In this document: piece by piece, positions 20,301 to 25,335 of the stretch
How positions within the stretch are numbered: position 1 is the stretch's first letter
Layout: each line of letters begins with the position of its first letter
Source: Thiothrix fructosivorans
Lineage (GTDB): Bacteria > Pseudomonadota > Gammaproteobacteria > Thiotrichales > Thiotrichaceae
NCBI RefSeq assembly: GCF_017349355.1
Contig: NZ_JAFMPM010000005.1
Span: 62,001-126,000, forward strand
Direction of reading: 5' to 3'
Length of the DNA stretch: 64,000 nucleotides
Made by a program: the position numbers and the translations under genes
The notes under the pieces: generated by a model
The model's input: the letters and a program-made list of their open reading frames with translations, nothing else
Database searches by the model: none
Told to the model about the DNA's origin: nothing

Positions 20301-20852
20301 AGAACCTCGCAAACGATTGATTTCATAGCGGAAAGCATTAAAGGCACTGGCAGTATAAGTAGTCTGATTGATTGCTAACCCTGCCTTCGGCATCTGCCCA
20401 CTCAAGGTTTTGCTCTGCCCTGTGCCTATCGCCGCGCTGGCTTTGGTGTTTTCACCGGGAATCGCTACGCTGCCCGAATAATAGGCTTGATCACGCGCCA
20501 CCACTTGCGCCGTTTTAAATTGTGCTTGCAAAGGCGTGTAGAAGGCTTGGTTTAAGTATGCTGCCATCCGCGCTTTCATTACCGCGTTCCATGTTTGCTG
20601 ACGTTGGGTGGCTTGTGTATCCCCCGCATACATGGAGATTAAATCGGCAAAGCCTAATTGTGTTTGGATGGGGGCAAAGCGTGTATCGGTTTGAATAGCC
20701 AGTAAATAAGCTGCCAAATCCCCAGAAGCTTCTCCTGCCGCTTTAATGTCATCGGCGTTCAAGGCTAACGCTTGATAATCTAAGCTGATGAAATCTGCTG
20801 CCCCGCCAGCAAGCTTATATTGCCGGAAAAAACTCACCAACCCGTGCTGCAA
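11361..20852 (-). CDS. Giant secreted multi-haem protein, main part: PA14 x8, FN3 x5, FccA-like di-haem segment
   Basis: This open frame of 3,163 codons continues the signal-peptide-bearing frame upstream across a one-base slip in a homopolymer; joined, the product is about 3,304 residues. Numbered from 20852, an unassigned N-terminal domain runs to about residue 350. Eight PA14-like modules follow to about 1,425, then four FN3 modules to about 1,785. A monohaem segment (NCITCH, 1,801) comes next, then an FccA-like di-haem segment (NCASCH 1,902; YCASCH 1,992), a fifth FN3 (to about 2,155) and a long C-terminal region. That last region resembles planctomycete-type DUF1592/DUF1588 proteins, with a fourth haem site (NCMVCH, 2,397). 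Two lectin-like segments (ENGVTGWTV and ENGLDGWTV) lie within it. No membrane anchor is seen at the C-terminus. It is the first gene of a unit with DUF1501 and fccB, which suggests that it is the extracellular or periplasmic electron acceptor of FccB. The TTG at 20852 is probably not a true start. Confidence 0.85.
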   Translation of the reverse strand: MQHGLVSFFRQYKLAGGAADFISLDYQALALNADDIKAAGEASGDLAAYLLAIQTDTRFAPIQTQLGFADLISMYAGDTQATQRQQTWNAVMKARMAAYLNQAFYTPLQAQFKTAQVVARDQAYYSGSVAIPGENTKASAAIGTGQSKTLSGQMPKAGLAINQTTYTASAFNAFRYEINRLRGSALASTRPLYPYLTNKNQAAVTTGYTALLTNSDLYQEMLLHAGLTGARKFVYLNNTNSAADDALVNQVFGEFDQQVGTTAALTRLADNGVDWAQPFVLTPATTANGKVWRFTPKLATGANVASVTESDYPAKFALEGGLHVTVPSARVQTVTKAVSNQGVWLREEASAELLTCPAPVAGQSCVAYYKGTDTNTQPALILEQPISVDDSGSNSPLFVKNWLSGGPDAGIGADGFTAQYHATLNVLGGDYRFTLKADDSVRVWIDNVLVLNGNTTAATATRTLTADLALTAGAHTVRMEYTDINSNAAVDLSFKRMACSLSSGKMCLTFVDKTSKTLIADTTTTQTTNGIQFDFSKFTFPQGIDLSSGLLMRWDGLFNIAKAGDYAFDIRHGRGALKIWVDDVLLYENTGSVANSLSQALKNLSANNHRIRVELKAVTGSYLDIRWLAALGNCTTVPQGTFCGEFFDNMKLEGVAKRFQATNAINFDWGSAAPMSGGFPADNFSARWTGDFTFENGNYTFTTTTDDGVRVWLDDRLLIDSWKDQWNGVNKQGTPISAGKHRVKMEYYEKTSGALAKLDWVKVTDGCTTLPDNKFCAEYYANNSLTDGPVKIREDASVDFAWKNTSPIPDIVPVDKFSVRWQGNFNFVADKYRFIAQADDGMRLWVDGNLVINQWQTNANSEYTYDLPMTAGKHLIKVEYHEESGDATARLSWAQMKECNGIPVGSFCGAFFDGDALAGTAVRTQTTPTLDFDWGANRPMQGVKSDLFSARWLGAFDFNAGYYRFTGEADDGVRVWIDDVLVLDHWSMDWQWQSKVQSVPYVSKGRHTVKVEYRESYGSAKIKLSWAEVGGCAVTPDNAFCMELYNNQDLSGFARQVLKTDAINFDWAEGQPDPLVTKDGFSARWTGKYLFGNGNYRFVTDTDQGVRLWVDGVLVIDKWTQQNSKQQKVLKLAAGLHTLKMEYFDSWSVARAKLNWSKVLECSATPENQFCGEFYATPDFSGDVADVVLADQINFDWVGTAPSSFVPSDRFTVRWTGNMRFEQGLYRFLTDVDDGVKVWVDGTLLIDAWTAKAPWYGKQRQLSAMTAGVHKIKVEYLENTGNAKAKVWWEKTPDCSTEIPQGKFCTSFYNTKDLTGKVAETRYDDAINFDWGNTSPQTGINAENFSSRWQGKFDFAEGEYTFTVRSDDGFRLWVDGQALVNAWKNQGATTYTKRIFLTGGLHTVKAEYYEATGAAVAQMNWKADQLSEPQMPANLRTTTLAQDKVILAWDNQPIVTQYKVYKDGLLLTTVSTPSATDTLVQAMKLYKYTVSAVWPNGKESRQATLTVTVPDTQVPTAPTKLAVQALTPVSVTLTWTAATDNIAIKGYQVWRDNKLLGETSTEGFVDNTLQSSGKYSYKVMAVDTSGNLSAASAALSVTTKDGTGPTTPTGVIAEVLTPTQIVLTWEPASDNVGVASYRILRNGVQIGTSTQTRFTDSKAIQNTLYRYQVVALDAAGNTSAPSAAVEVTSGDATAPSAPSNLTAQVNTTQQVRLAWDAATDNKGVTKYRIVRDGRLLGMTALLAYTDTTVQIGRSYTYTIKALDAAGNVSLDSNAVTISPDGICETTQLYYQQQVESSMNNCITCHVAGGMGQNTRFILSTAVDASARNLGALSSVTQTLGKQTVLDKVSGKITHGGGAVFTATSTDYTLLSNLLGQLETPGQCTNVPDVNEPVMTASLAANCASCHGTSGVSAGPATPGLGGMGKQYLSKVLADYQSGHRASTVMKRIAKGYSADEISRLAEFFSQQPFIAATQNTNATQVARGRDLHTQYCASCHTSGGKDVSLTGTRLAGQWKPYMQHTLKDYAAGRSQTNAKMADAMSLLYKAAGDNGIAALAEFYASNAKDTQPPEKPTDLEAVSYTPTSTTLTWVDSSDDWGVLHYDIYRDGVWVGKTSFNTFTDSGLKAGKYQYTVVAVDIFGNRSVVSSAVTSVITSDEVAPDGVLLMNYSDTLRKASLLLLNRLPTQAETDAANTEEAFRVTLRQMMDVKGAMDAFVYRAGHEVFLSSGAASIGSGSGLSASDFPAINSLTQDEKNAASDAERKEPVFLLQYLVGNDKPWTDALTADYTVTNPQLAKALGANPVSGSFTNATDAKELRPVRIPQVSARYPGKAFAHAGVMSTNAWLSRFPTTDTNRNRHRASRLYKQFMALDIEALAQRPLDDSNNGNYLVPTMQNPNCMVCHTIMEPVAGAFRDWGVNARYLQNFDGTKGGKDSLANVYKSGSYPLDNNGQPWYHTDDTWYRDMFPTGFNNSTAPGGYGNYASTTWASSANLLKSPSAENGVTGWTVNKGILETSNTAACSRIPRTPKTGSYLYQIGSCNTPVNETLAWQDVDISSSAIQVDQGKAEIDFGAYFSSLGGQDTPSVWVEYLDSAGKSLGKTAVLTDKTSWTWTAKTATAKVPKSVRKLRFTVQGLRSTQTWADKYTDAYLDDLFLLFRIPDSNVLNIPGTQDNLQWLGKQLVQDPRFAKGGVYFWYKPLFKREPLKAPVDPNAAGYATQMAAYNAQDEILMQIASRFAYDQGHGAWNVKDLLINMAASPLFRAKAGDLSTERQQVLADTGLARLLTPEELHAKIKSLTGTDWSPFRPENAWNSSMGQFYGGFDGGRLQSKPNTDMNSLMGNIPERMAIELSCNAVADDFRLTASGRKLFPFVEATDTPVYEKVDTSTLNLLVNSGAENGLDGWTVEQGTARVLSGKAGTCEGGPSINSGKAIFNPGSICTNPTPLGRLYQNVDITAWSDGINAGQTKALIDTNQTKALVDTSKAKVLFGAALRGWSVNNDEASVYLSFRDAADNELATSQILSAKEGYWKTEMAYASIPAKTRSIRFYMQGKRIDTSTNPNNDSFVDDTYLRVIMSDSGYMPAGEKRVRTNLQYLYRQFLNEKLAIDDPEITRSFSLFSDVWASRNDSTDAACRLYSSWEDPNYTKRAWGVVMMYLMNDARFLYE
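14655..15176 (-). other. FccA-like di-haem cytochrome segment inside the giant protein
   Basis: About 174 residues match the flavocytochrome c di-haem subunit along their length. The first haem site is NCASCHGTSG, followed by SGHRASTVMKRIAKGYSADE and AEFFSQQPF. The second is YCASCHTSGGKDV, followed by RLAGQWKPYMQHTLKDY and AALAEFYAS. From memory, Allochromatium vinosum FccA carries the same landmarks in the same order (CxxCHG, SGEIASTIMGRIAKGYS, YCEKCHVEGGKP, LAGQWTPYLQYAMSDF, ALFAFYASQ) at nearly the same spacing. The segment is bordered by a monohaem segment and an FN3 module, so it is a true internal domain. Confidence 0.88.
16590..19800 (-). repeat. Eight tandem PA14-like modules (about 400 bp each)
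   Basis: Each unit is about 130-140 residues. Most open with a cysteine pair (C-x4-7-FC), then xDFxW, a FSARWxGxFxF strand, GxYxFxxxxDDGVRxWVD, and close with AGxHxxKxEYxExxxxAxxxLxW. The DDG-V-R-W-D core is the PA14 signature; PA14 modules bind carbohydrate in several adhesins and toxins. The copies differ in sequence, so this is an old duplication rather than a recent DNA repeat. The two N-terminal units are the most divergent: the first has DDSVRVWID and the second GRGALKIWVD. Confidence 0.85.
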
Positions 20853-21273
20853 CGGCGGTTACCCCTTTGTCCATCCAAATGCCGTGATCAGGTAAGTTAC
20901 TGCCATCTCCTACCGTAACCAACAATGGTTTGCCTTTGGCATCCGTCAGCAGATCAGCCGTTTTAGCAATTTGCAGGAAATCAAGGTCGAGGTTGAGTAA
21001 GGCTCGATGACCTAGCGGCATCACGTTAGTTGCGGCAAGTGAGGTAGTGACGGCTTGGCTAATACGGGTTTGATCAGTTAGTTGTTGTAGGGAAATACGG
21101 TGTAAAGGGCTAATTTTTTCCAGTGCCGCCGCTGTGGGATAGAGTGCATAGGCATGACTAGAGAAGTTTTCAGCAGCAAACCCCGCGCTTACGCTGCTGA
21201 TAAACAGAAAAACCGACAATAATCCGCTTAAGACAACACGTTGCCACACAGCTTGAGCCCCCATAACTTTCAT
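20815..21273 (-). CDS. N-terminal part of the giant protein with signal peptide, out of frame by one base
   Basis: This frame encodes about 152 residues: a signal peptide (hydrophobic LSGLLSVFLFISSVSAGFAA) and the start of the secreted domain. It then stops 12 bases after a run of six T on the coding strand (A6 at 20827-20832). Removing one T gives the continuous reading AARVGEFFRQYKLAGGAADF into the 3,163-codon frame, and the combined length is then exactly divisible by three. It is therefore the true 5' end of the giant gene rather than a separate protein. A GTG three bases upstream (21276) is an alternative start. No strong ribosome binding site is seen. Confidence 0.75.
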   Translation of the reverse strand: MKVMGAQAVWQRVVLSGLLSVFLFISSVSAGFAAENFSSHAYALYPTAAALEKISPLHRISLQQLTDQTRISQAVTTSLAATNVMPLGHRALLNLDLDFLQIAKTADLLTDAKGKPLLVTVGDGSNLPDHGIWMDKGVTAVAARVGEFFPAI

Positions 21274-21284
21274 CACCCGTATAT

Positions 21285-21311
21285 AATCAGCTTTCTCGCA
21301 ATTAGCTGATT
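21285..21311. promoter_or_regulatory. Inverted repeat upstream of the giant gene
   Basis: AATCAGCT (21285-21292) and AGCTGATT (21304-21311) form a perfect 8-bp inverted repeat separated by 11 bases. It begins 12 bases upstream of the start codon of the giant gene. It could be an operator or an RNA hairpin in the leader. No protein is assigned to it. Confidence 0.35.
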
Positions 21312-21455
21312 CTATCTATATGGCTACTAATTTACCACTCCTAAGTAAGGAAAGTGACGCAAATTCACTAATGATTCATGTGAGTCCACCAACATAATGG
21401 CAACATTCCGCCACAACACGCCCGAATGTTGTGTTGATTGCGTGCAATCTTAGCG

Positions 21456-22838
21456 TTAATTCAACTGCACCCGTGTCCCCCACGGCACGGGTGACTTGCC
21501 TTTCACCAGCCATATCACCGGATAATTCGGTTGCACTTTGGGGAAATACCCCTGCGCATCCGTGAAATACACCAAAATATCCGGCTGCTGATCTTGGGTT
21601 TGCACCCATTCAAACACAGGGCGGAAATCGGTCGAGCCACCACCGGGCATGGCTTGCGGTAATGTCGCTTCTTCCCACGGTTCAAAACGGCGCGGAAAAC
21701 CTGCTACTACTTCGGAATCACACGCGAGTAACGTGACGGCAGCGCGAACTTGCCCTTTGATGGCGTTGATTTCCGACAAACAATTCTGCAATTCTTTGTC
21801 ATTCACCGAGCCGCTCACATCCAGCGCGACCACCGCATTGATTTGGTAGCTTTTGAGTGTCGGGAAAATCGCGGGGTCGCCACGGCGGGAGGAAGGGCGG
21901 GCGTAGCTGTAATCATCGCGTGCTATCGCCGTCATGTAGTGCGCCAGCAAGGTGCGCCACGGTAGGCGAGGTTGCAGCAATTCTTCCACCAAGCGTTTCA
22001 TGATGCCGCTGAGTTTTCCGGCTTGTTGTGCTTGTTGTGCTGCTCCGGCAAGGCGTTGTTGCCATTGTACGCTGAGGTCTTCGGCTTCTTGCTGGCTTAA
22101 CGGTGGTGGTGGGGGTTCGCCGTCTTCGGTGGGTTCATTGGGGGATTGTTGTTGAGTTTTGCCGTCGCCTTCGCTGGCATCTTGCAGTTGGGATTCGGCT
22201 TCCCCGGATTCACTGGCATCTTGTTCAGCAGGTTGTTGCGGTGGGGTGTCGGTGTCTGGTTCGGCATCCGTATCGGATTCTTCGGAGGTGTCATCCGCAT
22301 GGGTGGGATTGTCTTGTTTGTCGCGGTTATCCAGCGGGTTTTCGCTGGTGTCGCTGCTGCCTTCCGATGGGTTGGTTTCCTTGTCGTAAAGGTGCTGGTC
22401 CAGCGTTTCAGTCATGTCGTTATCATCGAGGAGCGGGTAAATCTCCTCAGCGCTCATGCCGACGTATTCTTTCATCATGATCATGCCGGGTGGCGGTTTT
22501 AGCCCATCGGCGATCAGGATAGGGTTGATGGCGTAATCGCACGCCAAATCCCAGCGGTGTTTGACGCGGTGGGCGCGGCGGGCGAAGTGCGATAGGGCGC
22601 AATGCAAGGCTTCGTGTGCCAGCACAAATTGCGCCTCGTCGGTGCGTAATTCCTGCACGTATTCGGGGTTGTAGTAGAACTTGCGAGCATCTGTCCCCGT
22701 GGTCGGACACCATGCGGGGTTGGCAATGTGTAACGGCAGCCGCAATACCAGCGCACCGAGAAACGGTTTGTCGAGGATCAGTTTGGTGCGGGCAGCAACC
22801 AGCTTATCTTCGATGGCTTTGAGATCAAATTCAGGCAT
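21456..22838 (-). CDS. VWA-like / DUF2201 putative metallopeptidase
   Basis: The 460-residue protein has an N-terminal metallopeptidase-like domain with FVLAHEALHCALSH (HExxH at residues 75-79). A low-complexity acidic Pro/Gln/Glu-rich linker (about 170-270) follows, and then a C-terminal VWA-like domain with the MIDAS-type VVALDVSGSVND and PGGGSTDFRPVFEW. Proteins of this layout are normally encoded next to a MoxR-type AAA+ ATPase; none lies beside this one. The start at 22838 is chosen because homology-like sequence begins there (MPEFDLKAIED) and the longer frame would run into divergent uvrC. Confidence 0.82.
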   Translation of the reverse strand: MPEFDLKAIEDKLVAARTKLILDKPFLGALVLRLPLHIANPAWCPTTGTDARKFYYNPEYVQELRTDEAQFVLAHEALHCALSHFARRAHRVKHRWDLACDYAINPILIADGLKPPPGMIMMKEYVGMSAEEIYPLLDDNDMTETLDQHLYDKETNPSEGSSDTSENPLDNRDKQDNPTHADDTSEESDTDAEPDTDTPPQQPAEQDASESGEAESQLQDASEGDGKTQQQSPNEPTEDGEPPPPPLSQQEAEDLSVQWQQRLAGAAQQAQQAGKLSGIMKRLVEELLQPRLPWRTLLAHYMTAIARDDYSYARPSSRRGDPAIFPTLKSYQINAVVALDVSGSVNDKELQNCLSEINAIKGQVRAAVTLLACDSEVVAGFPRRFEPWEEATLPQAMPGGGSTDFRPVFEWVQTQDQQPDILVYFTDAQGYFPKVQPNYPVIWLVKGKSPVPWGTRVQLN

Positions 22839-22952
22839 AGTGAGCGGCTTAATTGATGAAAACTCTGATGGTAGTGGGCACGGGGCAGTGGTGCAAATTC
22901 GCGTACAATTCTTGCCGCGCAACTTCACCCACGCTGTGGCAAAATACCCACT

Positions 22953-24785
22953 ATGCAAACCGACTTGCCCCGTTTCGACCCCCAAGATTTTCTCAAGACC
23001 GTGCCGCACAAGCCGGGCGTGTACCGTATGCTGGCGAAAGACGGCACAATCCTCTACGTCGGTAAGGCTAAAGACCTGAAAAACCGCCTGTCTAGCTACT
23101 TTCGCGGCACGTTGACCAATCCGCGCATTTTCGCGATGGTTAAGCAAGTCTGCAACGTCGCCCTTGCGATTACTAATACCGAGGCAGAAGCCTTGTTGCT
23201 GGAAAGCAACTTAATTAAGCAACACGCGCCACGCTACAATATTTTGCTGAAAGACGGTAAAGGCTATCCCTACATCCACATTACAGCGGGCGAATACCCC
23301 CGCATTGAATTTTACCGAGGGTCACGCAAGCAAACGGGGCAATATTTTGGCCCTTACCCTAGCGTCGGGGCGGTACGCCAAACCATGCACTTGATGAAAA
23401 AATTGTTCAAAGCACGGCAATGCGAAGACAGTTATTTCGCCAATCGGTCGCGCCCGTGTTTGGAATACCAGATTAAGCGGTGCAGTGCGCCGTGCGTGGG
23501 GCTGATCGACAAGCCGGAGTATGACCAAAGCATTCGCCATGCCGTGCAATTTTTGCAAGGTCGCACCCCAGAAGTGATTGATGATTTGGTGCAAAAAATG
23601 GAGAGTGCCGCGCAAACCCTGAATTTCGAGAAGGCAGCGGAATACCGTGATTTGATCGAGAGTTTACGGCACATTTCCCAGCAGCAATACGTCAGCGGTA
23701 GCAATGGCAATGTCGACGTGGTGGCGCTTTGCGTCGGTTCAGGGCTGGCTAGCGTGCAGGTATTCACGGTGCGTAATGGCAATAATCTCGGCAACCGCAA
23801 TTTTTTCCCCAGTTTGCCCGATGACGACGTTAGCATGGCGACTATTCTGAGTGCGTTTTTGGCACAGTATTACTTGAATCACGACGTACCTGCCGAAATT
23901 CTGGTGTCGGAAATGCCCGATGATGTCGATGTGTTGGCGGATATGCTCACGCTCAAGCAAGGTCGCAAAGTGGTGATTCGCCAGCCGCAACGCGGTGAAC
24001 GCAGCAAATGGGTCGAACTGGCGCAACGCAATGCCGAACAAGCCTTGCAAATGCAGGTCTTGTCACGAGCGGGAATGCAGCAACGCTTGTTCGCCTTGCA
24101 GGAAGCCTTGCAGCGGGACAGTTTGCCTGCGCGTATGGAATGTTTCGACATCAGCCACACAATGGGTGAAGCAACGGTGGCATCTTGTGTAGTATTTGAT
24201 CTGAATGGCGCAGTAAAAACGGAATATCGCCGTTATAATATCGACGGTATCCAGCTAGGTGATGATTACGCAGCCATGCATCAAGCGCTGACTCGGCGAT
24301 TTCGTCATGCTGTCGAGCAAGCAGGCAAACTCCCTGATATTCTATTCATTGACGGCGGTAAAGGTCAGGTTGCGCAAGCGTTGGATGTCTTGCGCGAGTT
24401 GCACGTTACGGGCGTGGAAGTGGTCGGTGTCGCGAAAGGCGAGGGACGCAAGCCCGGCTTAGAAACCTTGATTATTGAGCAGGGTACAGGGCGTTTAGCC
24501 TTGCCGGAACATTCCGCCGCGTTGCATTTGATTCAGCAAATCCGTGATGAGGCGCATCGCTTTGCGATTACGGGGCATCGGGCGCGTCGTCAAAAAGCAC
24601 GTACCCAGTCGCCGTTGGAACAAATCGAGGGTTTGGGTGCAAAGCGGCGGCAAGTATTGTTGCAACAGTTTGGTGGCTTGAAAGCGATTGAGCGAGCCAG
24701 TGTAGAAGAGTTGGCGAAAGTGTCCGGCATCAGTGCGACACTCGCCCGTAAAATTTATGATTTCTTTAACGGGGAAGAGAGTTGA
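22953..24785 (+). CDS. uvrC: Excinuclease ABC subunit C
   Basis: UvrC makes the two incisions of nucleotide excision repair after UvrAB recognise damage. The 610-residue product has the GIY-YIG nuclease domain (PGVYRMLAKDGTILYVGKAK from residue 24), a UVR interaction motif (LNFEKAAEYRDLIESL near 218), the RNase H-like second nuclease domain (FDISHTMGEATVASCVVF, then LFIDGGKGQ), and C-terminal helix-hairpin-helix motifs (IEGLGAKRRQVLLQQFGGL, VSGISATLARKIY). The length is normal. It is followed by pgsA after one base, the usual gammaproteobacterial order. Confidence 0.98.
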   Translation: MQTDLPRFDPQDFLKTVPHKPGVYRMLAKDGTILYVGKAKDLKNRLSSYFRGTLTNPRIFAMVKQVCNVALAITNTEAEALLLESNLIKQHAPRYNILLKDGKGYPYIHITAGEYPRIEFYRGSRKQTGQYFGPYPSVGAVRQTMHLMKKLFKARQCEDSYFANRSRPCLEYQIKRCSAPCVGLIDKPEYDQSIRHAVQFLQGRTPEVIDDLVQKMESAAQTLNFEKAAEYRDLIESLRHISQQQYVSGSNGNVDVVALCVGSGLASVQVFTVRNGNNLGNRNFFPSLPDDDVSMATILSAFLAQYYLNHDVPAEILVSEMPDDVDVLADMLTLKQGRKVVIRQPQRGERSKWVELAQRNAEQALQMQVLSRAGMQQRLFALQEALQRDSLPARMECFDISHTMGEATVASCVVFDLNGAVKTEYRRYNIDGIQLGDDYAAMHQALTRRFRHAVEQAGKLPDILFIDGGKGQVAQALDVLRELHVTGVEVVGVAKGEGRKPGLETLIIEQGTGRLALPEHSAALHLIQQIRDEAHRFAITGHRARRQKARTQSPLEQIEGLGAKRRQVLLQQFGGLKAIERASVEELAKVSGISATLARKIYDFFNGEES

Positions 24786-24786
24786 T

Positions 24787-25335
24787 ATGGTGTTCAACCT
24801 GCCGGTGTTGCTGACGTGGCTGCGAATTGCGTTTATTCCGCTGTTGGTATTTCTGTTTTATTTGGATCGACCTTGGGCACCGTTGGCGGCGGCAACCTTA
24901 TTCGGGATTGCGGGCGTGACCGATTGGGCAGATGGTTATCTGGCGCGGTTGTGGCAGCAAGAATCACGCTTTGGCGCATTTCTTGACCCCGTTGCGGATA
25001 AGTTGATCGTTGCCGTGGCGTTGATTTTGCTGGTGGAACGCGAAACCAATGTTTGGATTACCTTGGCAACGGCGATTATTATTGGGCGCGAAATTGTGAT
25101 TTCAGCGTTGCGCGAGTGGATGGCGGAATCCGGCAATCGTTCCAAAGTAGCGGTGGCTTTTATCGGCAAGTTGAAAACCACCGCGCAAATCATTGCGTTG
25201 ATTTTCTTGCTCTACAATCAAGATTTGTTTGGGATTTTTCCGCTGCGGGAATGGGGTATGGTGGCATTGGCAGTGGCGACGGTACTGACCGTTTGGTCGA
25301 TGGTGCAGTACCTGCGCAGTGCTTTTAAGGATTAG
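24787..25335 (+). CDS. pgsA: CDP-diacylglycerol-glycerol-3-phosphate 3-phosphatidyltransferase
   Basis: PgsA makes phosphatidylglycerophosphate, the committed step to phosphatidylglycerol and cardiolipin, in the inner membrane. The 182-residue product has several membrane segments and the full CDP-alcohol phosphotransferase signature D-x2-DG-x2-AR-x8-G-x3-D-x3-D (from DWADGYLAR to GAFLDPVADK). The ATG at 24787 sits one base after the uvrC stop, and a purine-rich GGGGAAGAGAG at the end of uvrC serves as ribosome binding site. Its stop overlaps the stop of the convergent next gene by 2 bp. Confidence 0.96.
   Translation: MVFNLPVLLTWLRIAFIPLLVFLFYLDRPWAPLAAATLFGIAGVTDWADGYLARLWQQESRFGAFLDPVADKLIVAVALILLVERETNVWITLATAIIIGREIVISALREWMAESGNRSKVAVAFIGKLKTTAQIIALIFLLYNQDLFGIFPLREWGMVALAVATVLTVWSMVQYLRSAFKD

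Noticed and set aside
22839-23147. N-terminal extension of the VWA-like protein
   Set aside because: It would overlap the start of uvrC on the opposite strand by almost 200 bp, and the extension has no family-like sequence.
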